From NCBI RefSeq assembly GCF_964204645.1, contig NC_134026.1:20168650-20232649 (forward strand): DNA of 64,000 bases, given 5' to 3'. The DNA comes from Tubulanus polymorphus (lineage: Eukaryota > Nemertea > Palaeonemertea > Tubulaniformes > Tubulanidae). The translations under genes and the position numbers were made by a program. Numbering within the stretch: the stretch's first letter is position 1; every line of letters begins with the position of its first letter. The notes under the pieces were generated by a model, which saw nothing but the letters and a program-made list of their open reading frames with translations, searched no databases and was not told the DNA's origin. This document shows positions 37,801 through 51,051 of the stretch, in pieces.

Positions 37801-40800
37801 CCTCCCACCCCGGTAAAGATTGAAAAATTCAACTCATATTCATGCATTCTGAACATATTCGGGCGCTGGTTTTGATAATCTCATATACATGTATATGTTT
37901 AAAATCTATGGTATCTCCAGCCCCATCACTATGGAATAACACAAAGGGAACTTTGCGGGGGGAGGGGGGTTGGTTAATCCAAAGCTTTCCCAACATTTTG
38001 AGTTGATGTCAAAAACCAAGTTCACCCCCTTTCTCCCTATGAAAACAATTTGGGTATTGTCAGAGCCACCCCTACGGTACAGTAGCAAACAAATTTTCGC
38101 AAACTCTGTGTATTCGCTTTGGTTAAGCTTTCGAAAACGATTTATTTTGACTCAAAGATAGAGTTCATCATATAATCAATCCAGCGAAAATAAAATCCTG
38201 AAAATGAACTCATCACTGGAAGCTTTCGAGACTGATCATTATAGGCATTTGACAGTAGTAAGGGGTTTGATCCTACCTAATTTTGTCAAAAGGAAGGTTT
38301 AAGGGTGTTTGCTGAAAGCAAGCCTTTTCATCTAAATACGTATCGATACTTTTGCGAAGTTTCCAGCCAGAAATATCTAGACACTACCGGGAGTATTCTC
38401 TTCATCTAATACGTATCGATAACGAAAGAATTCAATGCAGGAAAAGAAAAGCACCGTTCTAAAGTGCCACTAATAATCGACGACCCGAAGTCACGCGAAA
38501 GGAATTCTCATCGATCGCTTTTAATCAGTTCAAACGCGCGGATAATTTCTATGCTCTACTTAGTTAAGTAGTAGTTGAAGTCGCTCAGATAAACGATAAA
38601 CAGGCTATTTTCGATATAATAATGATAATATATTTTATATAGCGCGGTTATGAAATCTTAACCACCGCGCTTTACATTCTAAAACTACTTTATGAAAGGA
38701 GAAAGTTTAAAATTTAATCGCCAAAGGTGTATATAAAAAGACAAATTTTCAATGTGAATTTGAAGGCCGAGACAGATGGAGACTCTCTTATGCTATGAGG
38801 TAGTTCATTCCGAAGAGTAAGAGCTGAATAGTAAAAGGACTTCCTTCCAATAACCTTTTACGTCACAGGCACATGCATGTAATGTTCTGATAATAAATCC
38901 GAATATTCTTTCCACAGAGCCTAATAGTTAAATGACCTCCATTCGATAACCTTTTTATGACAAGGGCCACAGTTACAGGCGTATATATATATAAATACAT
39001 GTACTGATAATAAATCCGAATATTTTTTCCGCATTGTCGTAAATGTTCATATGTCACGTAGAGTGGTGTCGTTAAGTAAACATAACCCCTACAGAACAAG
39101 TGTTTAACGATGAGCAAATAACACGCCGAAAAGCACCCCCTGACACCGATAGTAAGAACTCGATTCATACTGAAATTGCCACTCGAAAACAAACCTTCCC
39201 AGTAGGGAAAAAATTCGCAAAATTCTCAACAAATAAATTCGATTGTAGCAAACGTATCATTCGCATATATTTTCACACTTCGCAGGTTTTATGAGGTAAC
39301 GGTATTCTCCGAGGGTGAATACGCCTGAAACAATGTTACTTTTCCCATACAGGTGAATACACGTGTAAAACCGAAGCAACTTTTTACTATACACATTACT
39401 TGGTTACAACAATATGCCGCTTTACAGTGGTATCTTGGTAGGAGCTGAGCTGAGTCGTGTACATGTTGCGTGTACCATTCTCTTCGGTATCAAAGGTGAA
39501 ATGCAAGCCACACGGGCTGGTTTCTAATTCCGATCGAAAACTGAACTTAAATCTTACTTTAATATTACTTGATTTTCAGCTGTAGTATTTTCAACTGTTG
39601 TCAAAGTCAGTGTTATGACGTTACTGCTAGGACCAAACGAATGTCCTGCCAACAATTGCTTACTGATAGGAACAGAAAATCAAATTAAACTCAAAATCAG
39701 GTGAAATTATTGACAGTTATATGAAATATCTATTTGCATGAAAACCTGCAGATAGTTGGTTACATGTTTTCAAAGGTCAGCATTACACTCACCGTAAGAA
39801 TTATGCACGCAAACATTATTCAAACAGCAATAGCATGATAAAACGACAAACTCTCGACCTACAATAATCAAATTGAGGTGAAAACATAATCGGGCGCAAG
39901 AGAATTTTACGATTATGATTAAAACCAAAAATACATAAGGACATATAAGGACAAAAATACATATCCTCTCTATGTATTTTTGTTAAAACCTACGTAACTC
40001 GCTTATCAAAAAATGTGGGCCCATTACCGGTATTTAGTTTCGCGTCAAACGACATACGCAGAGTGCACTTAAAACTGGCCGATATTTTCCTCGATTGCTC
40101 GATCTTCGCGAATTAGATCGATTTTTATTTTAATTCGTTTCCACTTGAAACGTAGTACATGTAATAGTATACGAACGAGAACGTCCTCCTTCAAGGTCTG
40201 CTTCGTTGAAAATTGTCTCGTCACATGATACAACATACGCCAGATCCAAACCGAGATTAAATATCATTTCGACATTCCGGTGCGATCGTAAGTCTATCGG
40301 GATAACAACCTATGGAGTGATGAATTGAAATTTCATACTCATCAATCAATGGATAGACCCTCAGTACCTTCCACGTTTCGGCACAAATCTAATACTCCAG
40401 GAGCTCATAACCGATCTGATTATATCCCACATAGCCTAGAAGCATTTTTCTGATCACGTTCAAAGTTCTGCTGAAAGTAAAAATCTAAGCGACCTGTGAT
40501 TCAAAACTGGTGTACTTTTGTCAACAGGGCACGAATCAATCAAATTCGCCCAAAATTGGTTTCTTCCATAACATAGCATCAAATCGGCATCTACGGGGAA
40601 AAATGAGTGACAAAATATAGCCAGCAGCTCTCAAAATCCACTTCTATATTCATTCATTAGCCGAGGTACCATGCTTATCGCTTTTCACGAACTTATGATG
40701 AGCCATATAGAGAAACTAGAACTAGAGAAACTGGTCGGTACATTGAAAACTCCAATACCTACCAATGATTACATATCAATCCATTTTTCGAAGTAAGCGG

Positions 40801-41268
40801 CATCACCGGGTCGAACAAAAACCTGGTTTTATTTTTTCAACATTCGAAACCGCAAAAAAGGAGAATTTTTTTCGGGGAGGAGAGGGGAAGTGAATACATT
40901 ACGCGTTCTGTTGTTATTATTATAAGTGATGGCAGGGTTTTTAGTGCAACAAGCTACTACCATACCTCCGGCTCTATGAATCCTTCTTTATTATCTTGTT
41001 TATGTTTACTAGTAGTGGGTTGTTTTTTATCGCGCTCGTCCTTACTACGCCCCTTGCCGAATAGGCCGCGTCCTCGTCGACCCTTACCACTCTCGTTATC
41101 ATCATCGCCGTCACTTTTCTTCTTCTTTACATCCTCCTCGCGCCGTCTTCGTTGTCGTTTATCTTCGTCGTTATCGTGATCCCCATCCGTCCGGCCGTCG
41201 TCGTCGGTCCGGTCGGGACCCGACGGGCACAACTCGTAGCCGCAAAATCGGTTGCACTTATTCCCCAT
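31881..41268 (-). CDS. KY/hillarin-type transglutaminase-like protein (KY-A)
   Basis: This is a kyphoscoliosis peptidase/hillarin-like cytoskeletal protein. Minus-strand coding exons are 40966-41268, 37270-37479, 35831-35919, 34475-34615 and 31881-33612. All are GT-AG with compatible phases and give 824 residues. An in-frame TAA 18 nt upstream fixes the start. MGNKCNRFC at the N-terminus is a candidate myristoylation/palmitoylation signal. Residues 20-100 are highly charged and residues 115-160 Pro/Ala-rich. The transglutaminase-like core spans about 172-300: ELDKARAIFLWLC across exons 3-4, then GYAKGADYKPG, HSWNAV (His279) and LVDCHW (Asp294), 15 residues apart as in KY. The position expected for the catalytic Cys, before YAQIFEILC, reads KTT, so protease activity is doubtful. 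Three beta-type modules follow, each with a P-x-x-G-x-Y-x-L pattern (KSGSYKLLIYA, KGEYGLEIYA, AGAYKLQLFA), plus a fourth C-terminal module. KY-B, about 10 kb upstream, is its paralogue. Confidence 0.93.
33903..34045. mobile_element. Decayed hAT-like MITE in KY-A intron 4
   Basis: It begins CACAGGGGTATTTGAAG and ends near 'ctccaaatacaagcccccc'. It shares the interior of the element at 5150-5285 ('agcttagctcatccagtat', 'ccagggatactggatgatc'). The right terminus is degraded and no target duplication is evident. Confidence 0.7.
35019..35409. mobile_element. MITE, 'gatcacacg/gccaaatttggcc' family, copy A
   Basis: The ends 'agccgcgatcacacg' and 'cacgtgtgatcgca' are inverted repeats. The inner palindromes read 'gggccaaatttggcccg' and 'ccgggccaaatttggcac', and a core 'tactaaacaatgctc' is shared with other copies. 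It lies in KY-A intron 3. Other copies: about 43240-43511, 57918-58216, 60703-61007 and a fragment near 63310-63410. Confidence 0.75.
36963..37060. mobile_element. MITE, 'ctggatccagttccacag' family
   Basis: The ends 'cgggtccaattccacagttg' and 'caactgttgaactggatccag' are inverted repeats. It is in KY-A intron 2, next to a second partial palindrome up to about 37155. Relatives lie within 17505-18168 and at 52253-52367. Confidence 0.6.
37480..40965 (-). other. KY-A intron 1
   Basis: A 3.5-kb intron between the membrane-anchor exon and the Pro-rich exon. It contains AT-rich sequence and a short internal direct repeat near 38820-39060 ('ataataaatccgaatatt' twice). I see no other gene in it. Confidence 0.6.
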
Positions 41269-41620
41269 ACCGACGCTATTGTCTTATCATCCCAGACGTC
41301 AAGATGCGCGCACAACAGCCAACACCCATACAGTCTAGCAGTACCGTTGCAGCAGCAGCAGCAGCTCTCGGCGCTGACTTGCCTCGATAAGAAATCGGGT
41401 AACCGGCCGTCATTAGGGTTACGAAAATAAGCTCGATTAAAACAACGCGTCCTCGAAGCCGAAACATCCGACGCAAATTGCCCTGTTCGCCGCTGCCCTA
41501 AAATACTTCTCTCGGCTGGTCGAAAAAAAAGTTAATTAGTAAGAATAATTCCGATAAATAATTAGGCTACCTCCGTAGCTAATCGCAGTGCATAGCTTTC
41601 TCATGCTTACAGAAAGTGGC

Positions 41621-41632
<12 letters not shown>

Positions 41633-41701
<69 letters not shown>
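41633..41701. repeat. (TA)n microsatellite upstream of KY-A
   Basis: About 69 bp of alternating AT, some 365 bp upstream of the KY-A start codon and so possibly within its promoter region. Confidence 0.95.
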
Positions 41702-41702
<1 letters not shown>

Positions 41703-41942
41703 TTGGTACATATTTACATCTGATTAATGGATAAGTTATCGTAAGCATAACTAATTCTTTTCACTGTTTCTCTTGATAAACACAAATTTTCTGTGTTCAA
41801 GGATATTAGCATTCCCTACACTCTCGAGAGCTTCGTAAAAGACGAGCTAAATATGATTTTCCGTTGGCGTGTCGAAAAAGAGCAGCTATTGCTTTATCGA
41901 GAATGAACAAGAAACCAACCAGTCTGATTTCTTTTAAAGAAC

Positions 41943-42290
41943 AAGCCATAGGCGACAATGGTTTTCTCGAACTACGAAATTACCATGCGTTAGTTTGCAA
42001 TGCATTTCGGATAAGTTGCATCATCTAGGGGCAAGGGCTATGTTTTGACAACTTTTTGAATTTCGACCCTGTGCTCGACAGTTATGAGGTCAGGTCATAT
42101 CGCTGAAAACAGTTTTTTTGTACGAAGATCTACTGCTAGGTGGTGCACTGGGCTATTCTTTGCAATGCGCAACGTAGATCCATGTACTAACTAACATTAT
42201 ACCTAAGTTTCATCAAGATTGACCAACTATTAACGAAGCTAAGAAGCTGAAAGACACACATACATATAACTGTTGACAGACTGACAGTAT
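41943..42290 (+). repeat. Dispersed ~350-bp repeat, copy 2 of 2
   Basis: Direct-orientation relative of 25733-26092, sharing 'aggcgacaatggtt', 'gacaactttttgaatttcga' and 'ttatgaggtcag'. It is slightly shorter through small deletions. Confidence 0.65.
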
Positions 42291-43239
42291 GAGAAGCCCA
42301 AGAGCCAATAAATCATTCTGAAATTATTATTTTTAATAGTTTTATGGATAATGTCGATATGCTGCTCAATTCATGTCTACAAAAACATACAGAATTAGAG
42401 TTGTGGTCTTATGAAGTTCGCAAACTAAACTAAGTTCAAGCCTTAGTTTAGTCTACCGGTAACTTCATCTCTTTACTCAAATATCATGTACTTATTCCTT
42501 AGTTGAATACACGCACACAGTTTTAGATCTACAGTTCCGAGTTAGATTGAACCGTATATTGTTGAAGATTGAACCGTATATTGTTGAGATCAGTGAAAAT
42601 CAGCTGCAGCAAATTTCAAAGTTAAATTCTCCTCACCCACAATGTCTCTCGAACCCGGTTGGGAAATACATTTCATTCTCAACGTGTATAGTTAATTCTA
42701 GTTCCCATATCCGATCGATGGAACCTTGTAAAAAAATCAGCTACTTCGGGGAGACTTGGTCCTGATGTTTAAAAGTGTAACTTACAGACATAAGGTAGAA
42801 ATGAAGTCAGTCAGTAACTCAACTCTTAGAAAAAAAAATCATTTCTGATTCAAATAACGGCCATAAGCGGCATTAAATTGAAATAGGATCCGGGTTCGGT
42901 TGTTGCATTGTTTGCAGGAATTTTACTGAAACATGGCGAACATGTGGCTAGAAAATTGCTTCATGTCTACTATACAGGTGTGCATCGGGTAGTCTACCCT
43001 AAACCAAATAATAGCCTCTGAAGCATTAACGAGGTTGTTGAACTATTAGAAAATCTTCAGGCCTACAGACGGATTGAAGCAGAACTGTTAGAAACCAAGG
43101 TTCTGCATTATCACACAAACGAATCAATCGAATGTAGGCCTATCCTCAGCAAATGCTGGAATACAGTTCAGGAAAATGTTTCAATGCCTCGTATTGGACA
43201 TCCTCCATCGGCAGGGCTTCGCACGCGATTGGGGTGGTT

Positions 43240-43511
43240 CAAGCCGGAGCTAAATTTGGCCTGTGTCTAATAAGAAATGGTGCTCACAGGCCAACCAATC
43301 ACTTGATACTAAACAATGCTCAAACAAAGCAAAGTGAGCCATTTCCGGAACCAGTTGCAATTTAACCGCAAACATATGTCACGTGGCACGGGTCCGCTAT
43401 GGACGTTTTTGGTCGGGCCAAACAGGCATAGACCCATTTGGCACCTGCGAGAACAGCTGTTCCTGGCCAAATTTGGCCTGGGCCGAAAACGTTCGTGTGA
43501 TCGCGGCTCTA
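43240..43511. mobile_element. MITE, 'gatcacacg/gccaaatttggcc' family, copy B
   Basis: Same orientation as copy A at 35019-35409. Shared blocks are 'aatcacttgatactaaacaa', 'tgctcaaacaaagc' and 'cgtgtgatcgcggct' at the right end. The left end is degraded. Confidence 0.65.
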
Positions 43512-44084
43512 GACATGTACTAACTTTACCTATGCGATTCTTACGCATAAAATGGATTTAGATTTATCTTCTTGACGCAACATTCGCAGGCCAAAAAACC
43601 AACCTTGATCATTTATTATTGCAATTACCCCGTATTATTAGACAATGAAGTCTGCCCTATATGTAATCATTACACCGACTTATTTCCCTCGACCAGGCAC
43701 TAGAACACAGGTGCAACCACTAACTATATTGTGCATTGTTTTTCATTTTTTACCCATGAAGTCTCGCTGAAATGTGACTTGAAAATTCTAGTGAAGAGGA
43801 ACAATCAAGTCAACTGGTTCCGCAAAAGAAACTTTGACCAAAAAATGCTCGGGAATGCCGATCGGAGGAGATCAGTAACAGATGAAGGCTTAGCGGGCTT
43901 GGTAGCACTGCATCTCTCATTCTCAGCAATCATAATGGAATGATCATTACGAAGGCAAAGCTCGCTAGGGTTGGGTTAGGATCAGAGATAGAGGTTTGGG
44001 GCTCTTGTCCATTAATTACACACCTATTTAACGCACCCACCAGCGGGAAGCTTATTACTAATTAAAATGTTTAGAGAATTAGTG

Positions 44085-44205
44085 TAAGTACCAGAGTAGG
44101 GAATCTGTTCCCCGTAATAAGCATACCGAGCAAAAATCTGTCAACCACCGAGACCAGGACTCGAACCACTGACCTATCGCTCGCCGGCCGACTACTCTAC
44201 TACTT
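44085..44205 (-). repeat. tRNA-derived SINE-like head
   Basis: On the minus strand a box A-like 'tagtagagtagtcggc' is followed by a good box B 'gtggttcgagtcc'. It does not fold into a full cloverleaf with an acceptor stem that I can see, so a tRNA-derived SINE is more likely than a tRNA gene. Confidence 0.4.
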
Positions 44206-44243
44206 GAAATATCTAGGTGACTGGTAAATTATCACTCGTACTC

Positions 44244-44519
44244 TCAATTCCTCCTGGGGTAAGCGTTAGGGTTATTAAGGGCTTGATAGTATTTCGAATT
44301 TGTCGGAGAAATATTAAACGAATATAGACTATCGATTGTGTTTACAACGTTGAAGATAGTCCGGGGAAAATAAGCTTCGAATGTTATGCGCGAATTGTTG
44401 GGTTTTAAACGTATTTTTCCGAAAATGTTCTTCTTCCAACACAAAACTACTCGAAACCAATCAATCAGTATAATACAGCATAACAGCGCAGATACAGCAA
44501 CGAGCGATCCCGAACGCAC
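44244..44519 (-). CDS. Possible small secreted or membrane-anchored protein (91 aa)
   Basis: An open frame begins MRSGSLVAVSALLCCIILI, a basic residue followed by an 18-residue hydrophobic stretch that could act as a signal peptide or anchor. The rest is basic and Asn-rich, without a recognised domain. There is no splice or paralogue support, and its 3' end overlaps no other gene. It may be a chance frame. Confidence 0.25.
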   Translation of the reverse strand: MRSGSLVAVSALLCCIILIDWFRVVLCWKKNIFGKIRLKPNNSRITFEAYFPRTIFNVVNTIDSLYSFNISPTNSKYYQALNNPNAYPRRN

Positions 44520-47500
44520 AATATACTAGAGAATAGACGCCGGATAGATACGCCGACACCTCACCTGTTAATCAGATCTCCGACCGAACTTAAAAGTACT
44601 TCAGACTCGTTTATGTTACGCCCACCTACCTGTAACCGAAGAGTGGCATACGCCGCGGAGAGAAATTATTTGAAAAACGACTTTTTTTGGAATTCTTCAA
44701 ATCTTTTTCACACTGCACATTCGGTACCAGGTAAGCTGTCTATGTGGCTAGTGAGATGTTTTAAAAGGTGGGGCCACTCACATTATTGTTTGAGACTGCT
44801 ATTCCTCGACATAAGGCGATACTATGTTATATCGTGGCTGATAATTGCTTTGTAAAGTAGCGAGTGAAGAGCAGATTCAAAAGTTTTGCAACGACGGCAG
44901 TCACAATCCGCTACTTCTCGGCGGGCCCGATTGCTTCGAAAGTGTACCATAGAACTTTGTTGTCGATCAGCAAGAGACTTTGTAACTGGGCCTATCATTG
45001 CTACCCTTAAATGCCAATCTTGTTTAAATCTTTTTTGTGTGTAAAAAGCGAAAACGTTCGCAACGTTCGTAGTTGCTTAAAATGAAGTAGACAGCATAGA
45101 TCTAACGCTAAACAAGGTTTTACATTATTCAGACTGACTTATGAACATGCCACATACAGCGTTCAAACCTCGTTAAAATTCCGCACAGCACTGCATCGCG
45201 TATTCGAGCAAGTCACATATGTATCCATCGCATAAATATCTTGAACAAAAGTCTCAAATAGAGCAGTTGAAAACAACTCCATTTTTAGTCGAATACGATG
45301 AATATTTTTTTGGTGCAATGTTTTAGTGAATGACGGAAACAACAACTTCGTTTGTAATTTGTCACATTTAATACGGATTCATCGGACTAGGAACAGATAT
45401 AAACATCATGAACCGATTGACGGTTTCATGTCGGTAAAATTTAACCTCAAAACTATTTTTACTCGTTGTTATACCATGAACCGTCTGTAAGGGAATCCTC
45501 TCCATCTTATGGGAATTCAATAGTACGGCTACTATTTATCCCTCTAGATTTGCACATCATCAGGCTTATCAATACTACTACACCCTCCTCACCCTACCTA
45601 TTCAATGAGATAAATGCATTAACACTAGACCGAAGGGTTTCAATTTCTATGAGTTATTTCAGTCATTCTGCTGTGCTGTCCTGTCCTGGCCGTGCTAGTC
45701 ACGAGAATATTTTCAATTTTGCAGTACTGTTCATCGTACTTCACTTAATTTCCTTCTCCTAAGATGATCGTGATTATGACTAAAGATTTTCATGATTTTG
45801 ACCGAATGTGTTCATAAAGGCAGCATTCGTTCCACCGGGGTTACCGAGCACAAATATCAACATTCTGCGCGCATAGTTCAAACACCACGATCTCGTTTGC
45901 CAACTGCCACGAGCTCAATAATATTGAATTCCTGTACGGCAAACAAAACGTTCTTAATCTTAGATATCAGAAGTCGAAGTCGTAAGCTATTTCAAAAGTG
46001 TTCGGCGTGATAAAATTAAGATCTACAAAGCATAAACAGCGAATATAACATTTTTTTAGCAGATTATGGCAGATTCCAGGGCTGCCAACCTCTAAAATGT
46101 GCTATCAGTAACAAATTGAATTCTTTTCAGTAACATTTCATTGAAATATGAAAGACATTGTTCAAAGTAATCAGCAATCAACAGTAAGACCTTCAGTAAC
46201 ATCTTTCAAATTCCTGTATTATCAAATAAATCTAATCGGTATTTCTCGTTAACTAATACAGAAAATCAGGAACAGATAGCAGCTGTGTGTTTCAGGATCG
46301 GAATTTGTAGTTCAGTGCTCATTAAAATCATAGTTAATGAATAATTTATCTTTAAGCTACGGTAACACATTTTTTGAGACACCCTGTATAGCAGCGACCA
46401 GTTGCAGCTACTATGAAATCAAGTGGCTACTGAGCCCAATGAAATGAAAGCTGTAGGAATTGTAATATCAACAATAACAATAAATTCATTTTCTGAGACG
46501 TTAAGATTCATCTGATATTTCAAATTTCATCGATGACCTTCGGTGAGGACAGCCGATTAGTTTGCTCAGCGACCTTGCACGCGTATAAATCTGATTGTAC
46601 CAAGTAGCCTTATTAACGCTTATGCATAAATATCTGTTGCGTCAACAGATATTTATTTATAATATATATAATTAAAAGCTTCAGGGTTTATTAAGACTTA
46701 ACTCGTGACGAAGGCATCAATCAAAATACAGCGCAGTTCAGAAAGACATTCCGTACAAGTTCAAATTTGTGAAAAAGGTCAGAAAAATCGGCCTCGAATT
46801 ATTTTTTTAATTTGAAAGAATCTAAATAATTTTCTGAATAATCTATTTGATCCAGGGATTAATCAATGCAGTCATATTTACACCTTCAACTGAACAGATC
46901 TTTTGTTTGACGTACTTCTGATATCCAAGCATGCTTACATACATATTCGACTAGGACTATGTTTTGACAAGAGTGTTTAAACTGGATTTTAAGACGGTCA
47001 CGTCAAATTTCCTGATCAAATGAATGCCTAAAACGTTTTCAGAAGAAAATTATGCATATTTTGGGTACTGCCAATGATATATATACTTATATATATATAT
47101 TCATATACAAAACCAATCAATTAATATTCAACTATCGATAAATCAATAACAGACATTTAATCAATACTTACAGCTGTCGATCGACTACTAGTTATGCGTA
47201 TATATCCGGACGACATTTTTTTCTCTAGTCAACCCACACACGAAAAACAAATGACCGCGAAACAAAAACAGAAAGTTCCCCAGAAGATTCTTAACCGCTC
47301 GCTGACCGCAGACAAATACACTTCGATACTACAGCTGCTGCCTGCCTGTCTGCCTGCTCAAGCCGTCTGGGGGTGAATGCCGATAAAATCTCACGAGTAC
47401 CTGAGCTCACTTATATATTTCACAGCCGATAATTCTTATTGGTTCAAATACTATCTACTTTAATTACAGACCTACGTACAAAGCCGCACACGCGTACGTA

Positions 47501-48319
47501 TTCCCCCAGTTTTGATAATAAGTTTTCATCGCGCCCAGCAAATGACGGACCAAATAAATAACTTTAAACCGACAAAAAGAAAACTAGATTTCGGGCGATA
47601 ATGTTTGAAAAAATCTGATTACGATTTCGATCTATTTCAGTCGAAATTGTCGCGCCAAAATTAGTGGGGGCTAGGTAGGTGTTTGAAAAATCTTACACCG
47701 ATGATTAGCAACAGACCCGAAATATAAATGACAAAATCCGACTAAAACCGCTCGGTTGCATGTACTCGTTGGGCAAAAAAAATACACCCCCAAATTTGGT
47801 AATAGCGACTCACTTGACATACAAGAAGGGTTAAATTGTTTACTTAATCTGGATAGTTTTTTTTCCACGAATATATATAGCTTTAAGAGATTTTTTTCGA
47901 GATTAAATAATTTCCACTGAAATAGATTTCGAAGCAACGAACGCACCGCCTCTAATGAGACGTCTGTTCGTCAGCCCTGGTTTATTCGGTTATAATCCAA
48001 ACGAAATATTTACGATTTTTTATTTACCTATGTGGTTTTCACTAGCACGATAAGAACCGCTCGAGATATCTATGTATCGTCGGCCATCCAAGACGCCTCC
48101 ACCGAAGAATTCGTAAATATTGCAAAAATTTTCGTTTATCTTATAACGATATCTAAAATTTTTTTTTCTAATAGCCGGTGCCATCTAACGATCTGTAAGA
48201 AATCTAAATCCTCTATCAGCTACGGATAACCCACCTTCATACGCAGATATGCCATCTACTGGTGTAGTATATTGCCAAGTAGATAGTTTTGTATTCAAAT
48301 AAACATTGAGCGTTACAAA

Positions 48320-48675
48320 TTCCTTCTTGAGGGTAACAAATTAAAAATGTTGATAATGGTAATTGTCATTTGTATAAGCGCAGGTATCCAAACTAGAGTC
48401 AGTTCAAAATGCGCTCCAAATTTGGTATTATTAGCCCCAGCCTTTAACTCTATTCCATGTATCAGTAATCTCTCCCTGGGGAGAAGTAACATCCTAGCAG
48501 CTGCTAGGCACTCAGGTATCATCTATCAGGCCAGGTACCCATTTTACTCCTGGGTAGAGAGGCAATGAGGATAAGCGTCTTGCCCGAGGACACTAAGATA
48601 ATGCACGGGGGTTCAAACCCACGACCTGGCTTCCCACAGTCGATCGCTCTAACCATTCGCCCTCACCGCTCGCTC
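48320..48675 (-). repeat. tRNA-derived SINE
   Basis: Read on the minus strand, the head 'gggcgaatggttagagcg' (box A) is followed by 'ggtcgtgggtttgaacccc' (box B). A ~280-bp body ends near 48320. The layout of a tRNA-like head with an unrelated body is typical of a SINE. The open frames across it are chance. Confidence 0.65.
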
Positions 48676-51051
48676 AATTAAAAAACAAATTCCGTGGACA
48701 TATCCCAACCAGAAAGAAACTTTCCATGATGGGTTTCTGTGTAATTGTTTCTGTTTCATTCACCGAACTCGCTGTCAAAAAGGCGATTCTCGATATAAAT
48801 AGTAATGGGTTTTCCCCTCGGGATACCCGCTTTGGGAAAGGCACCTGAATCGATGCTACGAGTTCGAATCCCAATATTTAGACGTAATTTATTATTCTTT
48901 GAAATAAATTCTAAGAATTTCTATTTATGATAGGATGTGCAGGTTTTGATTTGGTAATGATGTTAATAAAAGTTAACCTCTTAAGGTATTGTTTTCTATC
49001 TATTATTTGTGACGGATTAGTTTCGATGCTCCTCACAACCCGCCCCACCACGTGTCACTTATTCACGGACACGCGGATTGTATCATTTGTAATAGGCCTA
49101 CCACATGAAAGAGTCCATGGCCTACAGTAGAATAGTAGGGCCTACCGATCACGCTATGTGCGATGAAAGTAGTGTTTGAATAAAACAAATTTTTAATGAA
49201 ATAAAGATTATTTATGATAATTAATCAATAGATCAGGTGCCGCCTAAATAATTGTTTGTTTCGTGAAATTTGTACAAAACTTTACAACTTCGTCATGTCT
49301 TGTGACCCTGAAAATACTAGAAGAATCATCGGTAAGCTTATAAAACGGCGAGGTCAACATAGTAACAACAACTTCGGGGATTGAAAAAAAAAACTCGAAA
49401 GAATTATTTCTTATACTGATGAGTTATACTGATGGGGAGTAGCGACCGTCAATGACACCGGTTATTTATCCATTCACTATCAAATGTGACGAGCCCAATA
49501 AATGATTGCGCATAGATTCGGCCTCTCAGCATTTAGCACAGCAGTTCTGAGAAGTGTTAAGACCGATCAGCGCGCGCGCGCTATCTAAAACCGGTGCTAG
49601 TACGATCAATATCTACAGGTATATACGTGTTCAGTATTACACAGCGAGTACCAGTATGTTGATCGAGCGTCGTCGTAGCAACGCGCTATACAGCGGCTTG
49701 AACTAGCGAGTAACGTTAATTATCTTTTAACCAAATTAGAGCACTTATAACCATCGGAATCAAATATAAACCAAGCTGCACCATCTACATCAAGTAGAGA
49801 ATACCTGTGTGAAATTACAGAATTGTCGGTCCACACAAACAGCTTAAATCGTGTCATAAAGAAACATCCACAGACGGACAGACAGACATGACGACGATGC
49901 CATAGATGGGTTCGTCTGACGACGAAACCCATCAAAAATTGAAATCAACCTAATGGAATAGTAAGCCCATATCAAATTAAGATTTCAGATCAACCATCAT
50001 GGTATCTTACCGTCTTGTATCTCAACAAATATCTCATTTATTGCTTTCATCGATGGACAAAACCAAAACCCCTTTTTTGCTAGAGGACCCTCTGTGCAAG
50101 ACATTTTATCTCGCTACCATACAGTAGTGCCATCGTTGTAACTACTCTAGACACTCTCAAAAGATGTATTTTGGATGCATCACTTGTAGCCCTTTGATGG
50201 TCGATTCCCAGGGGGCGGGGTAAAACATACGCACATTATATACAATGGATTAAAATAGATTAATGACTCACTTCTGTCGGTCTATTCTCTTAACCGTATG
50301 GGAATTATTCCATTAGATGTAAAGCTAGAATATGTAATATACATATTGTGTGTGCATCCAAAATAACTGAGACCAGCTAAAATGGGATGATATCGATTGC
50401 TAAATGCTCGCAAGGACTGATTACGCATTAGTACTCGCAGTGAACCAGCCCCAGTGAACCATGATCAATCAATGATTCATGTACTACCATATTTACTGAC
50501 TAACTCTTTCAAAGAGCTCAAAATTTCAATAAGAGCTCAAAATCTTGTTCTAAAATTCCTTTTTTTAAATCTCTGATTAACGGTATACTGTTATTGCAAC
50601 AAATGCTTCCTCAAGGAGGTTTTAGGGTTACAGGGATACAGGTCAGGGATAAAGGTTACTGACTCGGGCAAGCCATAAAATCACTTCTTGGACCCGACTA
50701 CCGGTAAGACTCTATAAAATATTAGAGCCACGAAAAAAATCTAACAAGAAAGTCATACCTATCAAAACCTATCATAAAACAAGACTAAAACTAAGACTAG
50801 AAAACCAAATTCAGTTTTTCAAGACAGGTCGGATGAGTAGTGAAACGTAATGAGCTACACTGTCAGGGAGGGCATCTGGTGGAAATATAGTGAACTAGGT
50901 ATAACAGCTATGCCATCTGATGAAAAATTATCGAGTCATCATCTTACAAGAGAATATCTGAACACATCGAGATACTTATACATAGCATCTTCTCAATGAA
51001 TTGAAAATAAACAGAAATGCCACCGATCGGATATTTAACAAAAGAACATAC

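Larger units (their letters stand above)
42300..50940. other. Repeat-rich intergenic spacer between KY-A and KY-B
   Basis: About 8.6 kb without a gene I can support. It holds a MITE (43240-43511), two tRNA-derived SINE-like sequences (about 44085-44205 and 48320-48675) and one doubtful secreted ORF (44244-44519). The unresolved last coding exon of KY-B should lie in its right part. A short CG-rich patch at 49560-49710 is unexplained. Confidence 0.4.

Noticed and set aside
41340-41360. Short CAG repeat upstream of KY-A
   Set aside because: Only about five units (gcagcagcagcagc), upstream of the start codon; too short to call a feature.
48600-48675. Possible tRNA gene
   Set aside because: Boxes A and B are present, but I found no matched acceptor stem, and an unrelated body follows as in a SINE.
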